64,000 nucleotides of DNA from Diospyros lotus (Eukaryota > Streptophyta > Magnoliopsida > Ericales > Ebenaceae). Position numbers and translations under genes: made by a program. This document shows, piece by piece, positions 10,451-24,400 of this stretch. Each line of letters opens with the position of its first letter. Position 1 is the stretch's first letter. The DNA lies in assembly GCF_014633365.1 (NCBI RefSeq), contig NC_068338.1:51285716-51349715 (forward strand), read 5' to 3'. Below the pieces are notes generated by a model, which was not told the DNA's origin, did no database searches, and saw only the letters and a program-made list of their open reading frames with translations.

Positions 10451-12165
10451 CAAGTTGTTGATTTTTTTCTCCATAAAAGACTTTGACGAAGTTTCAAAGT
10501 CCATGGCTTTGAAAGATTTGAAGGTAGAAGAAAGAGGTTCAAGAAAGGTAAAATCTCCCTCCCTTCCACTATCTCTTCCCATTTACTTTGGTGTTTGATT
10601 GAGACCCGACCCAAGTGCATGTATTTTTCCAACCTAGCTTGTGAGAAAGCAAGCCATGGAACACTGTTAAGTGCCAAAATGGCCAACATTTCATTAGCAC
10701 CCAATAAACAAATGAAACCACCCCACCTTGGTTGTGATAAAGCTTCACTAAACAAGGTTCTAGTTGGACATGAAAGATCAGAACAACTAGAAAATAAACA
10801 CATTGAATGACCCAGTAACCCCATCTTGTAAGGTCTTAGTATGAACTTTTTGACTCTTATTTATAGCTTTATCAGGTGACTCATAGACTCTTTACAAGTT
10901 ACACAAAATTTTATCATATAATTTTTATCATTAAATTACAATTATTAACAATCTATAAGCACTAGTCGATAGTTCCAACTTTAGCCTTAATTTCTTACCA
11001 TCACTTTGCATCAACACACTCTATCTAGTCTATTAATAGATTTACCCCACTGTTAATAGTGTAAACTGATCTTTTCAATTTATTTTTCATATTGTCAGTA
11101 GGCTTCTTTATTGCTCCCAGTTTCTGCAGGTTAGCCTACATACTTTCAATCAAATCCCTTGAACTTTCAACAATTTATTCTTGAAAACTGAAATCCTACA
11201 GCTAATACCCTCGTGAAAAAAGCCATTCCATTCCCTTAACCCAAAGTACTTTCTTATTCACATTTTTACTTTAAAGCATTTCTTCCCTTAACCCAGCTTT
11301 TCTCTTTTTCTATCTTTCTAAGGCCTTTACCTTATTAAGGGCGTCTACAATACTCCCAAGTCCCTTTTTAGCCTAAATTCAATCAATTATCCTTGGCTTG
11401 GCTAAATTTTACTTATTCCATGCTGAAGTTCTAACTTCTAACCAAATATATTAAAAATTGATTGAGAACTCAAACTTAGAAAACACTTTGAATGACAAAA
11501 AAAAACCCTCCAAATTTAGAGTTTTTTTGAATGAACAAAAATAAAAAATTTCACTTCCCAAAACAGATTTATGATCCACAAGAATATTTAATATTTATTA
11601 AATTAATTAAAATATGACATTTAACTACTACTACTACTACTATATTAAGAATGATTTGACCAATTAATATCTATTCTTATTCCAATTACTGAGGATTTGA
11701 AAGATAATAGATGAAAAGTGTCCGTCTCTTTCACCAAGGCAATTTATATCATACACTCCCTTAGTTCAAACGCAACATTGAGACCACAGATGGTTAATGT
11801 TACATATATAACTTGAATATTAATAATTAATACATGGGTATGGGTACCCTGACACTGGTAGGATGACATTGACAGCGATGATTATATTGTAAGCCATGTG
11901 AATAAATAAATAACGTTTAGATTAGACCACATATGTTGTGCAGAGTTAAAGAGTTAGTCAGTATTTACAAAACAGGATTTAAGTCGGGGGGTCGCGTCCG
12001 GTGGAACCTTAATTTCAAAAAGTTGAAAACAACAGCATAGCCAGAGGAAACACAGTAATAAACAAAGCACAACTCCAAGGAACACAGCACACAAAGTGGG
12101 GTTGCTGCTGCTGGCCTAGCAAGCGAGGCCGAAGAGGGAGACACCATGAGAGCCCACAAGTAATA
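10451..12165. other. Intergenic, upstream of the kinase gene
   Basis: No gene recognised. Includes AT-rich DNA and a (CTA)n run near 11628-11641. The last part (about 11950-12165) is richer in GC and likely serves as the promoter of the plus-strand kinase gene; I could not place a TATA box with confidence. Confidence 0.35.
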
Positions 12166-13241
12166 GGTCTCTCGTGGGGCTCTCAAATCCCACTGCCCCA
12201 ACGGAATTTCTCCCCCCAAGCCCCTCTCTGTCTCTCTCTCGCTCGTCTCTCCAGGTTAGTCCTCTTGTCTCTTTCCGTCCCTACCTCCAGTTTACGAGTT
12301 TGGCCTTATGAGATTTGAAGATGTTTACTTCCCTGTGTGTTTGCTTGCAAATCTTTCGATCTGGGTTTCCTGTTTTTGAGGTCGAATTTTGATGGGTTTG
12401 TGTGTTCAAATCTGCTGTTGTTCCTGAATTTTCGGGTCTCTCAATCGCGGGCGCCAGAGTCTTGCCTTACTTGGGGGGGATTTCGGTTTAGATCTTGCCT
12501 ATATGAGCTGATTAGGGTTTTAAAGTGGGGGTGTCTCTAATGGATCCGGTTCACTGGGGATGAAATTTCCTGGTATTTTTCCAAAGTAAAACCCTCTAAA
12601 TTTGGAGGGTTTTTTTTTTTGTTCAAAATGAATTTGGATTGTCTTCCCAGTTTGAATTCTCAAATGTAGTTGCTTTCTGATATCAAGTTAAAAGGTAGCA
12701 TGTCAGAGAGTATACCCCGAGCACTTCTGTTTCTTGCAAATTTTTGCTTTTTCCTGATTATATCTCCTTTTAGTATTCTTGTAATTTTTGCTTTTTACTG
12801 GTTACATCTTTTTTTAGTATTTTTTGTAATTTTTTGCCTTTTTCTTTTTTTCCTGATTACATATCTTTCTAGCACAAGATTATCAAACCTTAGTATTTGT
12901 TTTTGTCAGGTCCATAGTGATATGATTTGGAGGCTAGATCTTGATCTTTTGTTCTTTTGAGGTAAATAACAATTCAGATATTCCTTGTGCCTCAGGCTAA
13001 CCATCATTATCAAACTTCACCTGCTATCTATTGGAAGCTTCTTTTGGTGTTTTGGCCTCAATTCTGGCTTTGTTGTGTGTGTACCAAAAAATTCTAAAAT
13101 TTTTGAACTAAAAATTTAGGATTTCTGCTTTGCACCAGAGGGAATTCATCAGAGCCACTTGTTATTCAAGGCAAGACAAGAGGACCATTAACTGAGATCT
13201 TGATCGGCACTTTCATAGCATTGGTGTTCTTGGACTTTCTT
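12166..13241 (+). other. Probable 5' leader of the kinase gene with a leader intron
   Basis: A pyrimidine-rich stretch (about 12220-12255) ends CTCTCCAG followed by GTTAGT, a plausible first leader donor near 12256. The T-rich sequence that follows to about 12910 looks intronic. The leader then rejoins shortly before the ATG at 13242. Upstream in-frame codons at 13200-13241 lack an ATG. Exact transcript borders cannot be fixed without RNA data. Confidence 0.4.
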
Positions 13242-16200
13242 ATGGCTGTTGCCAAGAGCAACAGCAATAAAGAGTCGTTGTTTGAATCGCGCAATTGTTT
13301 CAAAGTTGCAACCCTTTACAAAACGATTTTGGAGACAAACCAGACCTCAAATCTGAAAGATCGGTACGCGCTTGGGGAGCAGCTGGGATGGGGACAATTT
13401 GGCATTATCAGGGCATGCTCAGATAAGTTGACTGGTGAGGTGCTGGCATGCAAGTCAATTGCAAAAGATAGATTGGTTACCCTAGATGACGTGCGGAGCA
13501 TCAAGCTTGAGATTGAAATAATGACTAGGCTATCCGGACACCCAAATGTTGTAGATCTCAAAGCTGTTTACGAGGAGGAAGATTATGTTCATCTGGTGAT
13601 GGAGCTTTGTGCTGGGGGGGAGCTTTTCCATCAGCTGGAGAAGCATGGAAGATTTTCCGAGTCTGAGGCCCGGGTTCTATTCAGGCAGCTGATGCAAGTA
13701 GTTACGTATTGTCATGAAAAGGGTGTTGTTCATAGAGATTTAAAGCCAGAGAACATCCTTTTAACCATAAAAGCTTCTTCTTCACCAATTAAATTGGCCG
13801 ATTTTGGTCTTGCAACTTACATCAGGCCAGGTAAAGTCCAACATTTCTTCTATTTACCTTGCCCATTTCCTTGCAAAGCATAAATGATTCTAATCTTGAA
13901 GCATTTCAAATTTGCTCAAACAGGTCAGAGCCTGCATGGGACCGTTGGTAGTCCATTTTATATAGCACCTGAGGTATTATCGGGGAGCTATAACCAGGAG
14001 GCTGATGTCTGGAGTTCAGGGGTTATTCTTTACATTCTTCTTAGTGGGATGCCACCATTTTGGGGGAAGACTAAATCACGAATATTTGATGCTGTTAGGA
14101 CAGCTGATCTGCGTTTTCCATCTGATCCATGGGATCATATATCTGATTCTGCTAAGGAATTGATTAGGGGAATGCTCTGCACAGATCCTTCTAAAAGGCT
14201 CACAGCTCAGCAGGTTCTAGGTAAATCGGTTGCAAACCTTCATTTTGCCTGCATACTTGATTGTGCAATTCTTAGATCCAGATGTCCCTATTCACCTTCT
14301 GCTTGAGTTATTCTTTAGTAGCATGATGAAAGCATATGGAAGTAGTTTTACTGTTTTAGTACTCTTCTTTTAAAAATGTTAGAATTGTTTAGAAGCATCA
14401 AAAGAACCACCTAGTAAAAAAAAAAAAATGCAATCTTGTGGAAAAAATTTAAAGAAAAAATTAAATTTGTATCCAAACATGATGAGACCATATAGAAGTA
14501 GTCCTTATTCACCTTCTGCTTGAGTTATTCTTTAGTAGCATGATGAGAGCATATAGAAGTAGTTTTAATATTTTAGTATTCTCCTTTTAGAAATGGTAGA
14601 ATTATTTAGAAGAATCAAAAGAACCATCTAGTAAAAAGGAAATGCAATCTTGTGGACAAAATTTAAAGAAAAAATGAAATTTGTCTAGGTAGGAAACATA
14701 TCAGATGACACTGTCTTTGTATCTAAACAATCATCTCAGAATGATATTATTTTGCTTGAGTCAGTTCATAATTACTATCTTTACTCCTCTTTTTTTGTTT
14801 TTGTGTAAGCATATTAATGAAGTCATGGATGATTTGTGCATTCAGTGGATAAGGAAATGTGCACTATATATTGTATATGGTCTTAAAAATGTCACCAACT
14901 TATGGTTTAACAAGCACAAGTATAGTGGCTGTATATGTAGCATATAAAATGATATATTGAAAAGTGAGAAAAATTGCTGTCCCCTTTAAAACTATGGCGG
15001 CAAATAAGTCAAGTCAGCTTGTTAACTAGCTCAGCTAGTTGGGTTCATGAACCCAATGAGGTGAACACAAGCTTGGCTTATTTAATAAATGAGTCGAGCC
15101 CAATTTATTATGTGTTCTACTTGTTTGGTTCATAAGTCAACTCAATTGAATTACATATTATTATATTTAATAGAAAAATACATGAAAAGAATATTCAATC
15201 TTAAAATTTTTAAATATTATAAAATACTTTTTTGTGATTAGAAATTTTTTTTCCTAGTGAATATTATATAATAAATTTTTAATTTGCACATAGTATAATT
15301 GATTATGGTAAATTTGTTAATTCAAAATTATATATTTGATTCATGCATTTTCTTTACCAAGTGATCAATTTTTGATGTGTCGAAGTAAATTTTCTTTTTT
15401 TTTTTTTTTGGGTGTGGTGGGCGGGTGAGGGGTGGGGGTTCCTATTTAAGCTAAATTGAGTTACATAGTCAAGTTAATGAACCAAACTCACGACCTGTTT
15501 GGTTCAAGTTGGTTCATATTGTATCATTTGGATATCATTCAAGCCTATTGAGTTGAGTTGAATTGGACAATTCGTGAGCTTCATTCAAGTCAAGCTCTAA
15601 TTAGAAAATTTGGTTTACATCGAACTTGAAAAGAGCTACGAACCAAGCAAATTTTAATCGAGTGACTGGAGCTGAGGTTCTGCTTGATTCATTTCCAGTC
15701 CTACCAATATGTCTATGAGATTGAAATATCATGTGTTCACATCTAGTGTCTAGGCCACAATCCTTTCATTGTAGCCCATCTATCTGTTTTCTTTAAATGT
15801 AACACACAAAATTGGTCTCTTTATTTGGCTCATGCTTGAGTGATCCCTTTTTCTGTATTTTGGTGGTCCACTTGATCTGTCCGCTTCTGGAAAATCGCAT
15901 GATAATATCGCTGCTCTTGTAGATCATGCCTGGATCAGTCATCCTGCACCACACTCTGAAGATTTCTATCAATGTCAAAAGCAAATTTGTGGTAAATTGG
16001 ATATGGCAAGAAGCTCCTTCTCTAGCTCGTTTATGAGTAGGAGTCAGGACATCAGTTTCAGCAATGGATCGCCCATTATTTGTGATGCCCAGTCACCTGT
16101 TTTGACTTGCAGATCATCATTTTCTTCTTTTCTTGTTGAACCATCAACACCTTGCCTTGCGTCCAGTGGGTTTTCCTTCCATAGTTGTGATGGATCAGAC

Positions 16201-16683
16201 ACCCTGGAATTCTGTACTCCTATTTCCTCGGTGCCTAGTTTTGCATTCTTCAGCCCGGTTTCCATGGGCGAGCAAGGGACTCATGCATCACTGGATTTTG
16301 CAGCCAACTTACCAAGAGTGGATTCAGTTCATCGAGGTAAATGTAGTTTTGTATCTTTCAACTTTGCCTGCTAAACAAAAGCAACTGACATTATTGGGCC
16401 CTCTTATACAGAGGCAAGCTTGGAGAAGCTACTTGCCTTGCCAGATTCTTCTCTATGCTTTGGGCACGGACCAAGATGCATGGAGCACAAGGTTGTGGAC
16501 GCTAAAAGGGCAGAAGGAACGGGTGGATCTAGAATGTCCGCGAAACACAGCAAGAGGAATCACACAATTGGTCTAGGTGAATTCGATCAGCTCGATGTCA
16601 TGGTGACTGAATCTGTCATCCGCTGGGCATCATGCACGCATCTTCCCACCGCCACATCCCTTAGGTCGTCTCTTGTCTGCTGA
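13242..16683 (+). CDS. PEPKR2: PEPKR2-type serine/threonine protein kinase
   Basis: Four coding exons: 13242-13830, 13924-14220, 15923-16336 and 16412-16683, giving 523 codons with all introns GT-AG. Kinase domain about residues 42-290: Gly loop LGWGQFG (48-54), catalytic Lys71 in ACKS, Glu90, HRDLKPEN (164-171), DFG (187-189) and APE (211-213). The sequence pattern (YALGEQLGWGQFGIIR, GHPNVV, SGMPPFWGKTKSRIFDAVR) matches PEPKR2, a PEP-carboxylase-kinase-related member of the CDPK/SnRK superfamily. There are no EF hands. The tail after about residue 296 is Ser-rich and poorly conserved. The ATG at 13242 is the first in frame; the extension to 13200 has no ATG. Substrate is not shown by sequence. 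Intron 2 (1.7 kb) holds a tandem duplication and a probable hAT relic. Confidence 0.92.
14287..14688. repeat. Diverged tandem duplication in kinase intron 2
   Basis: About 185 bp starting CCTATTCACCTTCTGCTTGA at 14287 recurs from 14504 with an offset of about 217 bp. Shared blocks include TTATTCTTTAGTAGCATGATG and GCAATCTTGTGG. A partial third piece (CATGATGAGACCATATAGAAG) lies between the two units. Copies differ by many substitutions and an A-run length change. Confidence 0.8.
14993..15703. mobile_element. Probable degenerate hAT-type MITE in kinase intron 2
   Basis: Left TATGGCGGCAAATAAGTCAAG and the inverted right end TAGGACTGGAAATGAATCAAG are similar, matching the common plant 'TAGGGCTGGCAATGA' type of ends. 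Inside are repeated AGTCAAG/GAACC/CAAGCTTGG-like motifs. No clean 8-bp target duplication remains, so this is an old copy. Confidence 0.4.
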
Positions 16684-18452
16684 AACTGTGGACTGCCTGA
16701 CTGAGTGTTGGATCAGTTGACAAGATCTATCGAAGCAGCAAGACTCATGTAGTAATTACCTCACTTTGAATTTTTCTGAGTTTGTTTGTCACGGTTTGTG
16801 GGTACTCTTTCGCTCTCGTCACTGAACCCAGGTGCTTTCCGCCAGTTCCAGTTCCAGTTCCAGTTCCAGTTCCTCAAAAGCTCTGTTTCTGGAGTGTGAT
16901 GTTTACCTGGTTTCAAGGGTTGCTGTAACTGCTTACTCTTATTAGGGCAGCTGTTTGCATCAGCTATAGAGAAGCAAAAAAAGTTGTTTTTGTTGGTCTT
17001 TCTGTGTAAAAAAATTGGTGAAATAGACCCGCTTGTACCAGGTTTGGCTTCTTCTAATGTTAGGTCATTGTGTCTCTCTTTTGTTTCTGTTGCCGGTGTG
17101 TCTATTTGTTATGCCGAAGTCAAATAGAATCCTCTCATTAGCTATGTAGTCTGGTCAAGGAGGAAGCATTTTATACCTCGTAGGCACCAAATCACCCCAT
17201 CCCAACTCAATTACATGACAGTAGTAACAGGTAGCAGCATGTGATTGAGTTGTCGCATAATAATATGGCATCTCCGAAACAAAAAAGAACTTTTATGTTT
17301 AAATAAAAAAAAATTAAACTATCTGACATATGGGAATGGAATGCATATACAAGTGCTTTTCATTCCAATGACTTGAATTTATTAAATTCACTAATAAATT
17401 TAAAAATTTATTGTAATGGTAATTTTTGAATGATAAGAGTGTCATACAGAGGCACACTTGCCTAGCCAAGCCCATATGGTGACAACAGGACCCATTTGGT
17501 TCGAATTTCCCAAATTGGAATAACGGCTAGTGGCGGTGCCAGAATCCACTATTTTGATCTTCTAGACACAAAAAATAAAATAACGTAAAATAAAGAAAAC
17601 AAAGGTTTAAACATTTGTGTCTAAATTCTAGTCAACGTTGTTTACGTGGTTGAATGGAAACCTAGTACGGTTGCAACGGACCGAGGGCAGGACCCAAATC
17701 ACGATCCTATGGATGATATGATGTAATCTAAGCAAACCTTATATATATAGAATTTTTTTGTCATAAAATAGCATTACAATGATAAATATGTCTTGCGGGG
17801 TGTATAATTACGAAGGGAACATTTTTCAGTTTTCAGTGTCAAAGTCTCAAAGATAGAAAGGAGGAAAAGAGTTGCTCAACTAGAAGCCGATCCAGGAAGA
17901 AGCAAGCTTGTCTAACGTTGTCCTGATTGGTGGCCGAGAAAGAAAGTCATCATCGAACATTCTTTCTACTTTCCTCCCATCGTCTGGGCAGCCAAACAGG
18001 GTCCAAAACGTCAACCTTTCGCCCAATTCAACTGAAAATTTTTTCCACGCGCTCCCACTTGTGCTACCAAAGTGGGCACCAAATTATTACCTGCAAGCAA
18101 GCCAGGGTCAAACGGACAAATTCATTTCCCTTATCTAACAACATTTTGCCAATAAAAGGAGAAAAAACGAAACAAAAGGAGAAAGGGGAAATCTTGTTAC
18201 CAATAAACTGTCTGTCTATCTGTCTGTTTTCAACTCATCATCTCATCCAACAACATTTTGTGATCTCTGCTTTCAAGCTTGTAGACAAAATTGAATGTCT
18301 GTATGAAGGGGAAGGGATTGAAATTTGAAATGAATATTGGAATCGCAGCGCCGAAACTTGTCATAGAAAACCAATAAAAGAGGTTAAGATTTGGCACCTT
18401 ACCCGTGTCACTTAGCGATTTGTATTTGTTAACAATGAGGGAAGCATCGTGG
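16684..18452. other. 3' region shared by two convergent genes
   Basis: Follows the kinase stop codon and precedes the 3' end of the minus-strand ABC transporter. Holds a GTTCCA hexamer array (about 16843-16873), likely in the kinase 3' untranslated region, and AT-rich DNA. No gene recognised. Confidence 0.45.
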
Positions 18453-21400
18453 TCACTCAAACGCCAGCCTCTGTGTGGCAACCAGAGAAGCATATTGACC
18501 TTTCCTGCCTAATAACTCAAGGTGAGTCCCCAGCTCTGCAATCCTTCCTTCCGAACAAAGAGCGATTTGATGTGCATTCTGAACTGTGCTTAATCGGTGG
18601 GCAATGACTAATGTTGTTCTTCCCTTCATCAAGCGGTTTAGAGCATTCTGAACTAGACGCTCACTGACGGCATCCAATGCACTTGTAGCCTGCAGAAAAC
18701 ATAGATTGAAGCAAGAGGCAGCCGTGGTCAGTGAATCATTAGGCTCACAGCTTCTAGTGATAAGAATTACAATACCGAAACAGAAGAATTAGTTATATCT
18801 AATGAAACATCTTTTGAATTTGTAAAGCTGGAGCACAATTGGGTCCTTAGTCTCACGGCCTGAACAAGAGTTTTTTCTCCAAGAGTTAGGTAGGTAGGAC
18901 CCATTACATTTCAAGTGCCATTAGTTCCATCTGGCCAATTCAGAGTTTCAGACTGCCATGGAATTATCATCTAAATGCAGGCATAGACAGAACAGGAGAA
19001 TGCAAAGAGAAGGAACCAAAAGTATACCTCATCAAGTATTAGAATTGGTGCATTCTTGAGCAAAGCCCTTGCAATGGCAATTCTCTGCAAAATTGTGATT
19101 GGAATGCAATAACAGTCTCTTTCCACAGATAGTGGATGGAACTCAGTAATAGTTTCATACATCTCATTTGTTAGCATTATACCTGCCTTTGTCCTCCACT
19201 CAGTAGACCTCCGCGCTCACCGACAAGTGTGTCATAACCCTGTTCGCTAGGCAGAGCGTGAGCAAGCACAAAAGCTAGAATAAGGAAACACGTGGAACTT
19301 TTCAGATATGACAAACCTGTGGGAGGGAAATTATGAAATCATGAGCATTTGCAGCTTTTGCTGCCTTTATCACGTCATCCTTTGATACGGAGTCATCTGG
19401 GAGCCCATACGCGATGTTTTCTCCAACAGACACCGAGAAGAGAACAGGTTCCTGCAAAAATTCATTCATTTACCTCTGAATAAAGCACATTGTTTAAACA
19501 AGTAAATGTAGTTTCACCGGAAGTGTAGGGGATGTAGGTTGGTTCACGTAGTAGGTCCGGTTAAAAACTCCTATTTAGATCGAAACCAACACTTACCACC
19601 TCAATACACGGGGATGTAGGTTGGTTCACGTAGTAGTTCCGGTTAAAAACTCCTATTTAGATCGAAACCAACACTTACCACCTCAATACACCCAATTTGC
19701 CCATATTTCTATTATAAATTTGGGTCTGTGTTAGAAGAATGCTATAATCAACACGCTTCTAATAGCTCTGGTTGTTATCAGATATACATCTGAGTGTGCT
19801 ATCCCAATGAGCATGTGGACATAAAGGTCGACTTAATAGCTTGGGTTTGTTTCAAAAGAACCCCACAGAGTGAAAATACTACCGAACTGGTGAATCGGTA
19901 ACATGGTTTTAAGGTGGAATATAACAATGCCAAGGAACCAGACTAATAATGGCTATACCATAGCTCAGTGACAGTGAGTACATACAGTACATGTCCTCAG
20001 TATGTGTAGCACTTAGAATTAGTTCAAAAGGCTGAATGTCCAGAAATATGCCTGATTCACCATGGAGACAGCCCGTGCCCATTCACTCTTGTCAAATGTT
20101 CGCACATCCTCTCCTGCAACTGTAATGTGACCTCTGGTTGGCTGCAAGCCGTACATTGATACATGTCATCCTTTAGCAACCCAGAACGGAGATAGTGAGG
20201 ATATCAACAATCATAACACAATATAAGAGAAGAAACCTCATAGAAGCGTGCCAATAGCTGTACTATCGTACTTTTCCCTGAACCACTAGACCCCACCAGA
20301 GCAGTAATAGTTCCACATTTTAATGTTAAATTAAGACCATTCAAGACCTCAACATCGGGTCTCAAAGGATAAGAAAAGTGCACATCTGTGGAAAAGAATA
20401 TTTTCATCAGTTGGCAGTGGAACAAGTGCCGTGAATTGTCTTGTCCTATATGATTTTCTTCCACAAAAATTGGATTAGAGGAATCTTGACCTTTGCAAGT
20501 GAAAGAGGAAAAGCAAAACTGTGAAGGAAATTCCCAAGGGTAGGCATTTTTTTTTTTTTTTTTTCTTTCATACTAACAACTTAATGTTAAAACCAATTAA
20601 AAAATCAAAATGGTCTTTCTTAGAAAGTTATGTAATCACACATGCATAACACTCTGGCAGAGAACAAAGATGTGAACTGAATCTACCTTCAAGACAGACA
20701 TCACCAGACCATGCTAGGCTTCCCACCTTGTTATTTGATTTCAAAGCTGACATGTAATGCATATTAAGGGATTGATTATTCTTATCAGGACCATATAGAG
20801 AAAACAATTCAAAATACTTGTCATGAAGTTTTTGATGCTTGATATCTCTTTCAAGACCATACGCCAAGGCTTGATCAATTTCAGCCCCAGCAAAAACAGA
20901 GTTTATCCTCTCTGTGGCAGCAAAAGCTCCTCGGAGATCTCCAAGTGTGTTAACCAGCCCTTGGACCTAGAAAATGTTTCATGTTATTGCATCAAATATG
21001 GTAAAGAATAGAAAGCAATAAGCATGTGAAGCAGAATAAAGTGGACACTTACGGCAAAAGTTAATGTGAATGTGTATCCAATAAAAGAAACTACTGTGCC
21101 TGCAGATAGTTCACCCTGCAGTATGCATAAACCATTATGCAAACTTCTTTGATAAGGATTTAAAAAATAATTGATGCAACAACAAGATAGAGGGAAAAAA
21201 TGTGCAACAACAAGGTAGAGGGAAAAAACGTGCATTCTCCAACCATAAACAAGACATTTGCTAGAAGATGAACAAACATGAAAAGAGTTGCAATACTTTT
21301 TGTTTTTAGGGACATAAAATAAACTTTCTGAAAGGGTATAGAAAACATAATACCAGATCAAAGTGCTTACCGCCTTTACTTTGCTGCCCCCAAGACAATA

Positions 21401-24400
21401 CAAGGCCATTAAAGAAATATAAACTGCAATTCTAGTCAGAGATTCATTCAAGGATTTGAAAGTCCCTAGCTTAATGCCACTAGTCCGATAAGCAACAACC
21501 TGCCAAAATCAAGAATTGCAGATTCCAAGTAAATAGACAAGACAATGATTACCTGCATGTAGAAAAATGCTCTAAGGACAATGAAAAAAAAAATTCACCT
21601 GGCTGGCAAATATTGACATTTGTCGTTTTTCTCCACTAAAGGATCTTACCTGCAGTTCAGATCAAACTAATTTTACAATCCAATGTACATCTGAACATTA
21701 ATCAAGCTTTCCACCCAAAAATAGATCCTTCAGTGTAGTATGGAGAATGCTCATAGCATCTGATGAAGAGATCACTGCAGGAATTTAACAAGTGCACACA
21801 CACACACACAAAAACTGTGCTAGAAACTTACAGTACGGATGGCAGAAAAAGTTTCATTTACACAATCTGCTATAGAAGCTTGGGCCATACCATGAGCTTT
21901 AAAAATAGGCACTGTTGATCGCTTGTATACAGCTGAAAATTCACAAAACGCAGCAGTAGCAAGACAATGTGAACCACATAACCACTAAGAGATTTCCATA
22001 TCTAGAATCTGAAAACAGTAGATAACAATTTTGTTTTGTATAGCAAGTAGCAACAAGGTGCATCTAACATAAGCTTCATCAATTATGGAGTGTCCATAGA
22101 AATGTCATGAAATACAAAAAAATAGAAACAATTGGGAAAATAATAAAGCAAAACAATTTCCTATTAGGTTCTACATTATCACTCTGGATAAGACAGTTTT
22201 ACACCAAGTGTATTTTGTTCCTTAGACATAATAAATATGTTGCAATAAGAAAAATGAGCAGGACCCTGCAGCATGGAGTGATTTCATGTGCAAGCTTTGT
22301 TAAGAAACTCCTGTTTCGAAAGCAGATAAAATATATGCTAAGCCATTTGCCAAGATGCAGCATGCCTATACAAACACCTAGATGAATAAAGATAAGGATA
22401 AATCTGGTAAGCATCTAACACTTAAAAGTGACATAAAAATTTGGCAGCCTACAGTAATAGATTACTGGTGTGGGACAATGGGACAAGGGCAATAAACATT
22501 CAATTTTCTGCTTTTTTTCTATATTTTGATAAGGTTGAATTGTTAGTTCTTTCCATGGTCAGGGACTGGTGAGTTCTTGGAGGTTGCCAGGGTTGTAAAT
22601 GGAACGGAGGTTAGCAGCATGATTGAGACAACAGATCATATGTATTTTATCCCCTCAGTGGTGGGCATATTGGTTATTTACACAAAGAAAAAAGTACATG
22701 ATGCATTGGCCTTGTAACATAACAATAAAGGTTTTTATCTGATTCTATCGCATGGCAGAACTGCATCTAATTGATGATATCTTCATAACTTTCCATTCTC
22801 CAACTAGCACCTGCCTGCTCTTAAGGATGGCAGGGAAGAAGCTACTTGACCTCAGTGCTGCTATTAATGTGATCCGTGTAGTCCTTGTAAGCTATAGCCA
22901 CTATGTGGTTAAAAGGCAGGGCTAAGACCCACATCAGATTTTCAGGAGTAAGTGGTTTCAATTGAAAACATAATAAATGATAATTAAAATATAAAAATTG
23001 ACCAACATCACACTGATTTACAATAAATTTAATGACATGACTCAAGCCAGACATTTGCCTCTACATAAAAAAGGTAGCATATTTCTACTCCCTGTGTAAC
23101 TTTGCTTAGAATTCATAAGTCTACTGTATTTGTAAACCACTCCATGGATATCAATTACAAACTTATTAAAAGTGACTAGTATATATATACATATATATAT
23201 TCCTATAAATTCTAGAATACGGATAGAATAGAAGTACAGACTTGTATTGCATATTTATGAATAAAAAAACTGTATCAAACTCAAATAAAAGACACTTGTA
23301 GAATATCAAAAAAATCTCTTACCAACTAAAACAGATACTGTAAGCATAAGTAGCCCAAGAAGTGGCGCGAGTTGGGGGGATAGATTAAACAGGATGCATA
23401 TTGTTCCAACAACCTACAAAGAAAAGAAAATCAAAATGCTATGGAAACCATCGAACAAATTTTTTGCAAAAGAACAGAAGACTCCTACCAAGTACAATCT
23501 CAAACACCAAAATTATTCAAAACAACATCAGGAAACTAGAGCAACTTCTTCCGTAAAATTGCACAGGCTTAACTGAGTCCAATATAAAGCTCACTTTCGC
23601 TTAGTGTAGAGTAGCTTGCCTCTGAAAGTGCCCTGAATCCACGATCCCTTGATATGTTTTCACTCACGATGTCTTTAAGAGAACCCAAATCAGATGTTAT
23701 GAGTGCAGTAAGTTCACCAACCTATCAAGAGGAAAACAGAAGTTATCAGGTCTAACATAAGAATATTTTTTCTTAAGTGGAATATATGAATTGGGGCAAG
23801 AGAGAGATTGAGCATGCAACATTAGATCACAGGTAAATGTCATATGGTTGAAGGAAAAGATCCTTATAAGCATGCCAAGGTAAATAGAAGGGGCAACTCA
23901 TGGACCAAGTGACGATTTTTGAAGGAAAAATTTACTTAAGGTAAAACCCAAATAAAGGTTTTGAGTTTCACATGGACATTGAGTTGTAGCACCGTCCAAG
24001 GACTACTTCTATCACATTATCATCCTTGGCGGATGACTAAGCATTCACAGAAAAATTTAAACTGGAAGTACACAAAGCTTGTCATCTAAAATATCCAAGA
24101 CTATGAATAGTTTACAACTTTAACTGACTTCCAAGGGACCAGGCTTCAGGTTTAGGAAATTTTCCATGCACATCAAACTTAATGCAAATTCCAGGCATAA
24201 CAAGGTAATATAAAAAGCTGACAACGAAGGTCAGGAACCAGACGTTAAGGCTATAATACTCTAATACAAAATTAATCATTCATGGATACAATCAAGATGA
24301 TTGGGACCCACAAGATATTTTGATTTTGTTGAGAATTTTAATCGATCATATGGTAGAATTCAAGAGGTATTAGATTACCCTTGCAGGTAGGCCTTGTTTT

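Noticed and set aside
10324..10824. 166-codon minus-strand frame
   Set aside because: No recognisable domain, and part of it overlaps the CACTA-like subterminal region.
17490..17510. GGTTCGAATTTCC as a tRNA B box
   Set aside because: No matching A box or cloverleaf arms upstream.
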